This document shows, piece by piece, positions 1 to 7,472 of a DNA stretch of 64,000 bases (the first letter of the stretch is position 1; the number at the start of each line of letters is the position of its first letter). Position numbers and translations under genes: made by a program. This stretch comes from JBBRMW01 sp965246845 (lineage in GTDB: Bacteria > Chloroflexota > Anaerolineae > Aggregatilineales > UBA2796). The DNA lies in contig CBDFFR010000012.1 of assembly GCA_965246845.1 (NCBI GenBank), positions 558,001 through 622,000 on the forward strand, in the 5' to 3' direction. Below the pieces are notes generated by a model. It was not told where the DNA came from. It made no database searches and was given only the letters and a program-made list of their open reading frames with translations.

Positions 1-48
1 CTTCGCGATGTGCCACCCGGTCGGTTGAACTGTTGCTGTTTGTTGCAC
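1..48 (-). CDS. Truncated CDS (5' end only) under probable TetR control
   Basis: Only the first 16 codons lie inside the window, read leftward from a GTG. The encoded start is (M)QQTATVQPTGWHIAK, too short to assign a family. The start is supported by a GGAGAG Shine-Dalgarno sequence 7-8 bases upstream. The gene follows the TetR regulator on the same strand but has its own promoter-like sequence, with a palindromic operator in the spacer, so it is probably the target of that regulator. TetR targets of this type are often transporters or detoxification enzymes, but nothing in these codons identifies the product. Confidence 0.5.
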   Translation of the reverse strand, partial: MQQTATVQPTGWHIAK

Positions 49-89
49 GATGATCTCTCCTGTCAAAAACGATGTTGCTGAAATTAGCA

Positions 90-118
90 ATCATCGAATG
101 AACACTGTTCATTTACAA
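90..118 (-). promoter_or_regulatory. Candidate promoter of the truncated leftward gene
   Basis: Reading leftward, TTGTAA (118-113) and GATGAT (95-90) are separated by exactly 17 bases; each matches the sigma-70 consensus at four of six positions. The spacer is filled by a perfect palindrome, the classical arrangement for repression by a TetR protein. The start codon is at 48, about 40 bases beyond the -10 element. Confidence 0.45.
97..113. promoter_or_regulatory. TetR operator, copy 1
   Basis: AATGAACACTGTTCATT is a perfect 17-base palindrome around a central C. A second copy, with two differences, lies at 799-815 beside the TetR promoter. Two near-identical palindromes flanking one TetR gene are strong evidence for its binding site. 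This copy occupies the spacer of the promoter of the neighbouring leftward gene. Confidence 0.75.
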
Positions 119-131
119 GGAAAATAAAAAT

Positions 132-788
132 CTATTTGTGTATTCCGGTCGTCACGATTTCGATAGCTGCGTCCGTCATCTCCTGAATACGCTTGCGGTC
201 GAAGTTCGGCATCAGGATCGCGATGGAGACAACCCCATGCAGCAGCGCCCACAGCGCATCGCCCGTACTGGTCGGGTCGCCCATGCGCAGGATGCCCGCC
301 TTCATTGCCTCTTCGATCACCGCGCCCCACAGCGCAAAGATTGCGAAGACGGGCTGCCGTGCGCTTTCATCCACGCGCAGCAGGTAGTCAGTACGCTGCA
401 TGAACATCAGTTGAAAATGCGCCGGGTTCTGCGTCCCGAAATCGACATAGGCGCGCCCGATGTTTCCCAACCGCGTGCGCGGGTCGCTTTCCTGCGCGGC
501 TTCGGTCAGCATGTCCGAGAAGCGCTTCACACCTTCCATCATGATCGTGAACAACACCTCGTCTTTGTCCTTGAAGTACAGGTAAAGGTTCCCCGGTGAA
601 TAGCCAATCTGTTCCGCGACCTGCCGCAGCGAGAACTTCTCATAGCCATGTTGCAAGAACAGCGCGGTAGACGCCTGTAAAATCGCACGGCGCACGTCCT
701 GTTTTTCCTGTTCGCGGCGTTGCTGGCTGACTTCCTGCAGGCGCTGCGCTCTCGTGTATTTGGCTTTTTCGGGTCCGTCTTGTTTCAA
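132..788 (-). CDS. TetR/AcrR family transcriptional regulator
   Basis: The 218-residue protein has the TetR architecture. A basic, charged N-terminal tail (about 1-30) precedes a helix-turn-helix DNA-binding domain (about 32-78) with the family signature 'FSLRQVAEQIGYSPGNLYLYF'-type helices, followed by an all-helical ligand-binding and dimerisation domain. The start is TTG; no ATG or GTG lies upstream in frame, and an AGG sits a few bases before it. Family members repress their own and adjacent genes and release DNA on binding a small molecule. Here the predicted operators lie at its own transcription start and in the promoter of the downstream leftward gene, which fits autoregulation plus control of that gene. 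The ligand cannot be predicted. Confidence 0.9.
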   Translation of the reverse strand: MKQDGPEKAKYTRAQRLQEVSQQRREQEKQDVRRAILQASTALFLQHGYEKFSLRQVAEQIGYSPGNLYLYFKDKDEVLFTIMMEGVKRFSDMLTEAAQESDPRTRLGNIGRAYVDFGTQNPAHFQLMFMQRTDYLLRVDESARQPVFAIFALWGAVIEEAMKAGILRMGDPTSTGDALWALLHGVVSIAILMPNFDRKRIQEMTDAAIEIVTTGIHK

Positions 789-798
789 TTTGTAACCT

Positions 799-815
799 GA
801 TGAACACTGCTCATT
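799..815. promoter_or_regulatory. TetR operator, copy 2
   Basis: GATGAACACTGCTCATT matches the perfect palindrome at 97-113 at 15 of 17 positions. It lies directly downstream of the -10 hexamer of the TetR gene, over the expected transcription start, so bound repressor would block its own promoter. Confidence 0.7.
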
Positions 816-817
816 AA

Positions 818-844
818 ATTATACCTGTTTTTGATTGCTGTCAA
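818..844 (-). promoter_or_regulatory. Promoter of the TetR gene
   Basis: Reading leftward, a perfect TTGACA (844-839) and a perfect TATAAT (823-818) are separated by a 15-base spacer. The spacer is short, but both hexamers are consensus. The TTG start codon is about 30 bases downstream and the operator lies between. Confidence 0.7.
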
Positions 845-974
845 GTGTGTTGCTTGCGTCTGGACACTCTCGTCCTGAAACCTGGTGCATTTGCCCTGCA
901 CATCCCTTTCGCGCCCCTGCTTAACTCCGAAATCGTGTTAATCTCTTGCACGTTGATTTACAAGGAACTCAATC

Positions 975-1490
975 ATGTCGGACAATGTTCTGGATTGGTC
1001 CAAATCGATCATCATGGCGACCCCTGCGCGCTGGCTGGCATTGGTCCAATCCACGCCTGTCGAACTGCTTTCGATGCGACCCGCACCGGGCGAATGGTCC
1101 GCGCTGGATTGCTTGCAACACCTTGTAGACGTTGAACAGACTTCGTTTCCGGTACGGATCAAAGCCTTACTCACAGGGGCAGATATGGCTGCCTTCAATC
1201 CCGATGACCGACCGGAACAAGCGCCGCCCAGCGTTGCCCTCGCAGCGATTTTCGATCAGCTACGGAACGATAACCTTGCGCTGCTCGCTCAGGTGACGGA
1301 AGCCGATCTGGATCGTCGCGCACACCATGCTGAATACGGGATGGTATCCATGCGTGAATTCCTAAATCACTGGGCAGCGCATGATTTGAACCATACCATT
1401 CAGGCCGAACGCGCAATCATGCAATCATTCATCAAGGGAAGCGGTCCGTGGGAAACCGTTTATTCAAATGTGACAATCCGAGGCAATTGA
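975..1490 (+). CDS. DinB/YfiT-like putative metalloenzyme
   Basis: The 171-residue protein resembles the DinB_2 four-helix-bundle family. The conserved features are the early 'GEWSALDCLQHL' segment with His49 and the late 'HWAAHDLNHTIQ' segment with His136 and His140. Together these would make the usual three-histidine metal site. Family members include thiol-dependent S-transferases using bacillithiol or mycothiol, and many are uncharacterised stress proteins; the substrate here is unknown. An AAGGA lies shortly before the ATG. The gene overlaps the next one by a single base (TGATG), so the DinB-like protein and the flavin reductase are probably co-translated. Confidence 0.75.
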   Translation: MSDNVLDWSKSIIMATPARWLALVQSTPVELLSMRPAPGEWSALDCLQHLVDVEQTSFPVRIKALLTGADMAAFNPDDRPEQAPPSVALAAIFDQLRNDNLALLAQVTEADLDRRAHHAEYGMVSMREFLNHWAAHDLNHTIQAERAIMQSFIKGSGPWETVYSNVTIRGN

Positions 1491-2050
1491 TGATCATTTT
1501 AGCTGTTTCCGGCAGCTTGAAATCGACCTCGACCAACACGCAACTCATCCGAGCGGCGGCAAATCTTGCCACTCCGAGTGTCCAGTTCAGGTTTTATGAA
1601 GGGTTGGCAGATCTGCCCCAGTTCTCACCTGATCGGGATACGGATGACGCCCCAGCGACGGTACGGCTCTTGCGGGAAGCATTGGATAGTGCAGACGCGG
1701 TATTCATCTGCACACCGGAATATGCGTTTGGCATGCCGGGATCGCTCAAGAATGCGTTGGATTGGACGGTATCCTCCGGTGAGTTGATGGATAAGCCTGT
1801 CGCGGCGCTGAGTGCGTCTCCAAACGCAGGCGGTGGTGCGAGGGCGCACGCTTCACTGCTCCTGACCTTGACCGCGCTGTCTGCGCTGGTTCCCGAAGAT
1901 GCGAGGCTAATCATCCCGCAAATTCGCACAAAACTTGATGCGAATGGTCACATACAGGACGCATCGCTCAAGCAAGCGCTTGGCATTGTGATCGATGCTC
2001 TGGCAAGCGCTGTTGCTGCCCGCAGTACACCCGCAGTAAATCATGAATGA
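1490..2050 (+). CDS. NADPH-dependent FMN reductase family protein
   Basis: The 186-residue flavodoxin-fold protein begins with MIILAVSGSLKSTSTNT, whose Gly-Ser-Leu-Lys-Ser-Thr-Ser-Thr-Asn-Thr loop (residues 8-17) is the FMN phosphate-binding motif. It carries the family signature 'TPEYAFGMPGSLKNALDW' near residue 80. Such enzymes reduce FMN, quinones or azo compounds with NAD(P)H in the cytoplasm. I chose the ATG at 1490, not one 14 codons upstream, because it aligns with the family start and overlaps the stop of the DinB-like gene by one base. Substrate not predictable. Confidence 0.85.
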   Translation: MIILAVSGSLKSTSTNTQLIRAAANLATPSVQFRFYEGLADLPQFSPDRDTDDAPATVRLLREALDSADAVFICTPEYAFGMPGSLKNALDWTVSSGELMDKPVAALSASPNAGGGARAHASLLLTLTALSALVPEDARLIIPQIRTKLDANGHIQDASLKQALGIVIDALASAVAARSTPAVNHE

Positions 2051-2137
2051 CGACGGCACATACGCATGTTATCTGTGCATTCATTATGTTTCTCTGGTAC
2101 GCGATAATCGGAACGCCAAATAGGGGAATTCGGGAAA

Positions 2138-2638
2138 ATGGAAATTGCCACGCAGATCGCACACGGATTAGCGCTTCAACATGACGGGCAGGCGCAGGAA
2201 GCCATCGACTTTTTCATCGAGCTTGCGGAACGCTTTCCCGAAGATGCCGAAGTCCTCTTTGAGACGGGCGGCGTATTCGACTCGAACGGATATGAAACAG
2301 AAGCTATTCACTACTACTACGAGGCAATCAGGATTGGGTTGAGGGATGAGTTATTGGTACGGGCAATGGTTCAGCTAGGCAGTTCCCTGCGTAACGCGGG
2401 GAAGTATGATGAAGCCGTTCAATTACTACAAACGGCTCGCACCCGTTTTCCCGAACACCGCGCGCTGGTTGCGTTCTATGCCCTCGCGTTATATAGCAGT
2501 GGCAGACAGGCCGAGGCGCTTGCCGAAATGATCGACCTGACCTTGCGTGTTCCCGATCTCTACGAACGCTATACGCGCTCGCTTACGAATTATGCTCAGG
2601 ACCTTCGCAATAGCGAACCCGATTCATCACGGCGATAG
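2138..2638 (+). CDS. Tetratricopeptide repeat protein
   Basis: The 166-residue protein is made almost entirely of TPR-like helical pairs (about residues 8-150): 'AQEAIDFFIELAERFP', 'AIHYYYEAIRIG', 'KYDEAVQLLQTARTRFP' and a degenerate last unit. It has no signal peptide or other domain. TPR modules mediate protein-protein contacts, so the partner defines the function and cannot be read here. A GATAAT preceded by TGG lies about 30 bases before the start and GGGGAA/GGGAAA stretches could serve as ribosome-binding sites. It converges with the large phospholipase C-like/OmpA-like protein. Confidence 0.75.
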   Translation: MEIATQIAHGLALQHDGQAQEAIDFFIELAERFPEDAEVLFETGGVFDSNGYETEAIHYYYEAIRIGLRDELLVRAMVQLGSSLRNAGKYDEAVQLLQTARTRFPEHRALVAFYALALYSSGRQAEALAEMIDLTLRVPDLYERYTRSLTNYAQDLRNSEPDSSRR

Positions 2639-2663
2639 ATTAGCAGCATCGTCGCGTCAACGG

Positions 2664-4904
2664 TTATTCCGTCGCGCCACCCTCGACTTGTGGAACTGAT
2701 TCCGCGAGGCTGCACGCGCCGTCGAGAATGCCACCGAATACGCCATCCGTCAGAACCTTGTCAACCGCAGGCTCGACGTAGTCATTGACATGCGATAACC
2801 AGCGCTTCAACGGAATTTCAAACTTGACGTGCGGATTATCCATAAACGGTATCGGGATTTCAATATCCATAGGGATGTTTCCGGGCAGGTTTTGCGTAAT
2901 TAAGCCCTTCAACAAGCCACTGACCATCTCGCGCGCCTTCTTGCTCAGGTCGGCTTTGAGGCTGGCATCCATCTTGGGATCGCACCACTCATAAGGTTCG
3001 AGCGCGGTGTTCTCGCTGCTGACCTTCGGGACAAATGCCTCTGCGCCATAGGGTCCTTCGACGCCCGGCGGCAGAGCAGGACCCGTACTCATATCCTGAG
3101 CGGGCTGCGGGGTCGGCGTCGGCGTGCCTTCCATCGCCACATCGACGCGCCGGAACTGCGCATGGGTTGCCGCATTGGTCGCGACGACAGGTTCACCCAT
3201 CGCGTTCATCGTGCCGAGTTTTTCCGGCGCGACACCCTGCGCCGTCAGATACGCGCGCACGGATGACATGCGCCGTCCGGCAAGTCCAGTATTATAGGAT
3301 TGGCTGCCGCGTGAATCGGCCCACCCGGTCAAGTTGACCTTTACCCCATCCACTGTTTGCAGGTAGCCCGCCAATGAGGTCAATGCCTGCTGGTCGCCGC
3401 TGCTCAGTACGGAGGTGTCGCCCTCACCTTTCGGCTGGTCGAAGCCAAACAGCACCGTCGAGGGAATATTTGCGGGCGTGCTGCCACCACCGCCGGGCGT
3501 CGGCTGCGTCCGGCTCGCCTGCTGCTTGCCCAGCTCGAACATCTTGTTGACTTCATCACGGTCGGAATTGACCGCTTTTTGCGCTTCGGCGCGGTTGTTC
3601 GTGTTCGTACCTGCGGGTGCTTCCGCGCCTGCGGCCTTATCCAGATTGGTATCGCCGAAGGCTTTCCAGATGCCGCCCGCTGAGTTGGAAACGATCAGCC
3701 CGCGCTCGTTGTCCTTGTCATGCAGCCACAGCGAGACCAGCCCGCCCAGCGCTTTCCCGACCGGGTCGTTCATCTTCGGGCGCAACGCAGCAGCGATAGG
3801 TGTCACCGCGCTGCGTACCCAATCCTGCAAGGGCAGCGGAATATCCACGTCGATATCGGGAATTGAGGGCAGCCAATCCGGTAAATATGCAGAGAGATCG
3901 CTCAACGGGACCTTGAAGCTAATATCGGCGGGCATTTCGTTGACGATGGCTTCTACAAGGCCGTCGGTCGCGCCCATCATCAGAGTGCGGTAATACTGGT
4001 CGATGGGGCGGCGCGGGACGCGCATGTGTCCAGTCGAAAACGCATCGGTCAGGTAATGGTCTGAAGCAGCGGTGCGCGCCATCGCCTTGATTCGTGCGCC
4101 ATTGTCGTTGGTCAAGCCGGCTTTGAAGGCTTCTTCCAGCGATTCGCGATGTCCCTTCTTCCACTCGTTGAGGTTCTCGCCGCCGAATGAGAAGTGCTTG
4201 AAGTTTTCGAGCGCCATTTCGCCATAACGCCCGCCCGTCGCGATCATGTAGCCGGGCAATTCGGGCTGTGTGCCATCAGGACCCGGCGCGGCAGTCAAAT
4301 CCGGCACGAACCCGGTGTCCAGACCCTCAAGCGTTTTCGTATCGCCCTTCGCTCGCGCTATCGATTCGATCTCGAACAGATGCTTGAGCGAGTTCAATTC
4401 GGCAATTTTCTTTTGCGTCGAATCTGGAGAAAAATCCTTTTTTCCATCCTTGAGGATGTAATTCGGACTCGCCATTAAATCGTATGAGGTATAGAAATCG
4501 CCAGAAAGCGCGATGATTTCACCATAACTCAACGCAGGCGATCCCGGAAACAACCCGCTTTCGGGGACATTCTCGCCCTCTGCTCCGAGCGAACGATGTT
4601 CCGCAGATGCAAAGCGTTGAATTTGTTGAATGTATTGCCCGGCCAACGGCAGCAGCGCCTTCGGCAGCCTCCCGCCACTTTTCTGCGCGGGTTTCGGCAG
4701 GCGGCGCAGCGTTGCGGCGTTGCCAATGGAACGCTGCATCGAGAGGATATGCTGTTGCTGCCCGGTCAGGCGCGAAGCTTGTTCTGTTTCAGCGTGGGGG
4801 GCGTTGTGCTGCGCGGTCAAATTCTGATCGGGAGTTTTCAATACCTGATTTGACTGTACGTGATGGGGTTCTTCTGCGTAGATACGCCGCGCTCTCTTTG
4901 TCAT
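2664..4904 (-). CDS. Zinc phospholipase C-like plus OmpA-like protein, possible eCIS cargo
   Basis: The 746-residue protein has no signal peptide. Residues 1-75 are polar and low in complexity, ending in 'ILSMQRSIGNAATLRRL' (53-69). This resembles the short IGN motif I associate with the N-termini of proteins linked to extracellular contractile injection systems. Residues about 90-400 resemble zinc-dependent phospholipase C/P1-nuclease folds: His103, 'LSYGEIIALSGDF', His237, His252, and His283-x3-Asp287-x5-His293 in 'DHYLTDAFSTGHM'. Residues about 480-592 are OmpA-like ('GWADSRGSQSYNTGLAGRR'), with Trp in place of the usual His of GHTD. A Thr/Pro linker and an amphipathic C-terminus follow. 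No sheath, tube or baseplate gene is nearby, so the eCIS link is inference; the zinc motif and OmpA-like domain are seen directly. Confidence 0.65.
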   Translation of the reverse strand: MTKRARRIYAEEPHHVQSNQVLKTPDQNLTAQHNAPHAETEQASRLTGQQQHILSMQRSIGNAATLRRLPKPAQKSGGRLPKALLPLAGQYIQQIQRFASAEHRSLGAEGENVPESGLFPGSPALSYGEIIALSGDFYTSYDLMASPNYILKDGKKDFSPDSTQKKIAELNSLKHLFEIESIARAKGDTKTLEGLDTGFVPDLTAAPGPDGTQPELPGYMIATGGRYGEMALENFKHFSFGGENLNEWKKGHRESLEEAFKAGLTNDNGARIKAMARTAASDHYLTDAFSTGHMRVPRRPIDQYYRTLMMGATDGLVEAIVNEMPADISFKVPLSDLSAYLPDWLPSIPDIDVDIPLPLQDWVRSAVTPIAAALRPKMNDPVGKALGGLVSLWLHDKDNERGLIVSNSAGGIWKAFGDTNLDKAAGAEAPAGTNTNNRAEAQKAVNSDRDEVNKMFELGKQQASRTQPTPGGGGSTPANIPSTVLFGFDQPKGEGDTSVLSSGDQQALTSLAGYLQTVDGVKVNLTGWADSRGSQSYNTGLAGRRMSSVRAYLTAQGVAPEKLGTMNAMGEPVVATNAATHAQFRRVDVAMEGTPTPTPQPAQDMSTGPALPPGVEGPYGAEAFVPKVSSENTALEPYEWCDPKMDASLKADLSKKAREMVSGLLKGLITQNLPGNIPMDIEIPIPFMDNPHVKFEIPLKRWLSHVNDYVEPAVDKVLTDGVFGGILDGACSLAESVPQVEGGATE

Positions 4905-4955
4905 CGTTTCTGCTCACTTTTTGGAAAGCCCACCTGGATCACGCGAGTTGGGTAC

Positions 4956-4984
4956 ACTATACATAGAACATGGTTTTACCACAA
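4956..4984 (-). promoter_or_regulatory. Candidate promoter of the PLC-like/OmpA-like gene
   Basis: Reading leftward, TTGTGG (4984-4979) and TATAGT (4961-4956) are separated by 17 bases and lie about 50 bases before the start codon. The -10 is good and the -35 weak. Confidence 0.35.
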
Positions 4985-5055
4985 ATCACATTAGGACAGA
5001 ATAGCTCAAATTCGCTACAGTTTGATCGAAACCGAAGAAGCGAGCGAGGCCACGC

Positions 5056-6720
5056 ATGAGCATCAGCCAACTGGCAGGTAAACTCCCGGAGCCGGGCAGC
5101 CTGACGAATATTCCGCGCCTGATTACGGCGTATTTTGCCATTCAGCCCGATAGTACACAATCCGCGCAGCGCATCGCCTTCGGCACGTCCGGGCATCGTG
5201 GCAGCGCGACAAGCGGCTCGTTCAACGAGTGGCACATTCTGGCGGTCTGTCAGGCGGTCTGCGATTACCGTGCCTCGCAAAATATCACGGGACCGCTCTT
5301 TCTGGGGATCGATACGCACGCGCTTTCCGAACCCGCGTTCGCGACCTCGCTTGAGGTATTAGCGGCCAACGGCGTCGAAGTGATGATCGACGACGCGCAG
5401 GGCTATACGCCGACGCCTGTGATCTCGCACGCGATCCTGACCTACAATCACGGACGTACCGTAGGTCTCGCGGATGGGATCGTAGTCACGCCCTCGCACA
5501 ACCCGCCCGGCGACGGCGGCTATAAATACAACCCGCCGCATGGCGGCCCCGCCGGGAGCGATGTCACCGTCTGGATTCAAAATCAGGCGAATGCCTATCT
5601 CGACAAGCAACTTGCGGGCGTCAAACGTATGCCATACCAACAGGCACTCACCGCGCCGACGACGCATCGCTATGATTATGTCACCCCGTATATCGAAGAC
5701 CTGCAAAGCGTCATTGATCTGGACCTGATCAAAGCCTCTGGCCTGCACCTCGGCGTTGATCCGCTGGGTGGCGCGGGAGTAGCCTATTGGGGACGCATCG
5801 GTGAGCGCTACGGCCTTGACCTTACGGTGATTAGCGCGGAAGTGGACCCGACCTTCCGCTTCATGTCCGTTGATTGGGACGGCAAAATTCGGATGGACCC
5901 GTCTTCGGTGTACGCGATGCAACGGCTGATCGACCTCAAGGACAAATTCGATGTTGCGTTCGCCTGCGACACGGATCACGACCGTCACGGTGTCGTCGCC
6001 AAAAGTGTTGGGTTGCTGCCGCCTAATCATTACCTTGCCGCGATGTGCTATTACCTGTTCCAGCACCGCCCGCAGTGGCCGCGCGATGCTGCCATCGGCA
6101 AGACCATTGTGAGCAGCAGCATCATCGACCGGGTTGCGGCGGGCGGCGGTCACGCGCTGTATGAAGTTCCGGTCGGCTTCAAGTTTTTCGTGGAGGGCTT
6201 GCTGAACGCGCGTCTCGGTTTTGGTGGCGAAGAGAGCGCCGGGGCGTCATTCCTGCGCCGCGATGGAACCGTCTGGACGACCGACAAAGATGGCTTGATC
6301 CCAGCGTTGCTCTCGGCAGAGATGACCGCGCGGATGGGCAAGGACCCGGGCCAGATTTACCGCGAAATCACCGAAAAATACGGTGCAACGACCTATGAGC
6401 GCCGCGATGCACCCGCAGGCACGGCACAAAAGAAAATCCTCGCGCGGCTCTCGCCCGATGCCATTCACTCGAAGGAACTGGCAGGCGACCCGATTACGCA
6501 AATGCTGACGACCGCGCCGGGCGACCAGCAGCCGATTGGCGGCCTCAAAGTGATGACTGAGAGCGGCTGGTTCGCCGCGCGCCCCTCCGGGACGGAGGAC
6601 GTGTACAAACTCTACGCAGAGAGTTTCAAGGGACCCGAGCATCTGGAGCAGATATTCGACGAGGCGCAGCAGATTTTGAACACCGTCTTTGAGAAGGAAG
6701 GCGCGGCGAAGGGCGCATAA
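5056..6720 (+). CDS. pgm: Phosphoglucomutase, alpha-D-glucose-specific
   Basis: The 554-residue enzyme has all four marks of the alpha-D-phosphohexomutase superfamily: substrate-loop 'GTSGHRGS' (43-50), the phosphoserine loop 'TPSHNP' with Ser147, the magnesium loop 'DTDHDRHG' (305-312), and the sugar-specificity loop 'GGEESAGAS'. Length and motif order match bacterial Pgm, which interconverts glucose 1-phosphate and glucose 6-phosphate. It links glycolysis to glycogen and sugar-nucleotide synthesis and so could feed the nearby glycan cluster, although it is not in an operon with it. A GAGG lies upstream of the ATG. A repeat-derived hairpin follows the stop and may terminate transcription. 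Confidence 0.95.
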   Translation: MSISQLAGKLPEPGSLTNIPRLITAYFAIQPDSTQSAQRIAFGTSGHRGSATSGSFNEWHILAVCQAVCDYRASQNITGPLFLGIDTHALSEPAFATSLEVLAANGVEVMIDDAQGYTPTPVISHAILTYNHGRTVGLADGIVVTPSHNPPGDGGYKYNPPHGGPAGSDVTVWIQNQANAYLDKQLAGVKRMPYQQALTAPTTHRYDYVTPYIEDLQSVIDLDLIKASGLHLGVDPLGGAGVAYWGRIGERYGLDLTVISAEVDPTFRFMSVDWDGKIRMDPSSVYAMQRLIDLKDKFDVAFACDTDHDRHGVVAKSVGLLPPNHYLAAMCYYLFQHRPQWPRDAAIGKTIVSSSIIDRVAAGGGHALYEVPVGFKFFVEGLLNARLGFGGEESAGASFLRRDGTVWTTDKDGLIPALLSAEMTARMGKDPGQIYREITEKYGATTYERRDAPAGTAQKKILARLSPDAIHSKELAGDPITQMLTTAPGDQQPIGGLKVMTESGWFAARPSGTEDVYKLYAESFKGPEHLEQIFDEAQQILNTVFEKEGAAKGA

Positions 6721-6730
6721 CGCGCGTTCG

Positions 6731-6757
6731 GTAGGGGTCGGGCTTGACCCGACCCAC
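6731..6757. repeat. Single GTAGGGG-type dispersed repeat with hairpin
   Basis: GTAGGGG followed by GGGTCGGG-CTTGA-CCCGACCC (6735-6755), a perfect 8-bp stem with a 5-base loop. It lies between the convergent pgm and SnoaL-like genes and may act as a terminator for either strand. Related units are at 8363-8430, 17284-17345, 33463-33490 and 41551-41614. Confidence 0.7.
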
Positions 6758-6776
6758 GATACTTATAGATTTAGAG

Positions 6777-7325
6777 TTACCCCTGCTTCGGCAACACTCC
6801 AAGCTGCGTGAGCAGCCCGAACTGATCGTAAACATCCCAGTGCGCGGCGAGCAGGCCATTCGTGATCTGGTACACATCTGCCGTGTTGATCGTGACGAAA
6901 CGGTTGGTCGCGGGGATTCCATTGAAGACTGCCTTCTGCGTCCCGGTCAGCGTCGTATAGATGAGTACCTTGTCCCCCTCGGCAGCGATATACTCAATCG
7001 TCCATTTGATGTCCGGGAACGCGGCGCGGTAGGCGGCATAGGTCGCCTGCAAGCCCTTCCGGGTCGAAGGGCGTCCGGCTCCATGCTGCACATAGTTTTC
7101 ATCGACGATTTTGGTCAGGACTTCATAGTTGCCGTTACTCAGCACGTCCACGACCTGCCGGACGAGGGACTTGTTGAATTCGAGATCGGCGGCGGCCATT
7201 GTTGCTTGCATGGTCGGGGCGCTGGACATGAGGTTCTCCTGTGGTTTTCCGTGAACGTTGGTTTGCGCGAGGCCGAAAAGGACGAGCAGGGCGGCGGTAG
7301 TGGTCAGAATACGGGTTTTGAGCAT
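6777..7325 (-). CDS. Secreted SnoaL-like ester cyclase family protein
   Basis: The 182-residue protein starts with a hydrophobic signal peptide (about 1-26, MLKTRILTTTAALLVLFGLA), followed by a SnoaL/NTF2-like cone fold (about 48-175). Family features include the 'VDENYVQHGAGRPSTRKGLQ' type of segment, 'FPDIKWTIEYIAAEGDKVLI' and 'DVYQITNGLLAAHWDVYDQFGLLTQLG' near the end. Members of this family include polyketide cyclases, but most secreted ones have no known reaction. The gene is divergent from the ECF sigma factor, with about 150 bases between them. Function is best stated as SnoaL-fold protein, substrate unknown. Confidence 0.8.
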   Translation of the reverse strand: MLKTRILTTTAALLVLFGLAQTNVHGKPQENLMSSAPTMQATMAAADLEFNKSLVRQVVDVLSNGNYEVLTKIVDENYVQHGAGRPSTRKGLQATYAAYRAAFPDIKWTIEYIAAEGDKVLIYTTLTGTQKAVFNGIPATNRFVTINTADVYQITNGLLAAHWDVYDQFGLLTQLGVLPKQG

Positions 7326-7472
7326 GGGGATTTCTCCATTGAAGCATCCTCCGTGTGAGCGCTTCTGATTAATTTAGACCGATGTACCCGCAGCATGTGA
7401 CGAGTTTTGCGGCTTCCTGTCACAAAATAGCGAGCGCCGAGTCTAAGCAAGAAGTGAATGAAGGACGTCAGG

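Noticed and set aside
2138..4904. TPR gene as part of an eCIS operon with the PLC-like/OmpA-like protein
   Set aside because: The two genes converge, so they are not one operon, and no structural eCIS gene is present.
5359..6153. A 264-codon open frame opposite pgm
   Set aside because: It is a shadow of a certain phosphoglucomutase gene.
7395..7428. Inverted repeat TGTGAC...GTCACA before the sigma factor
   Set aside because: The gap of about 17 bases does not fit a CRP/FNR site and there is no second copy.
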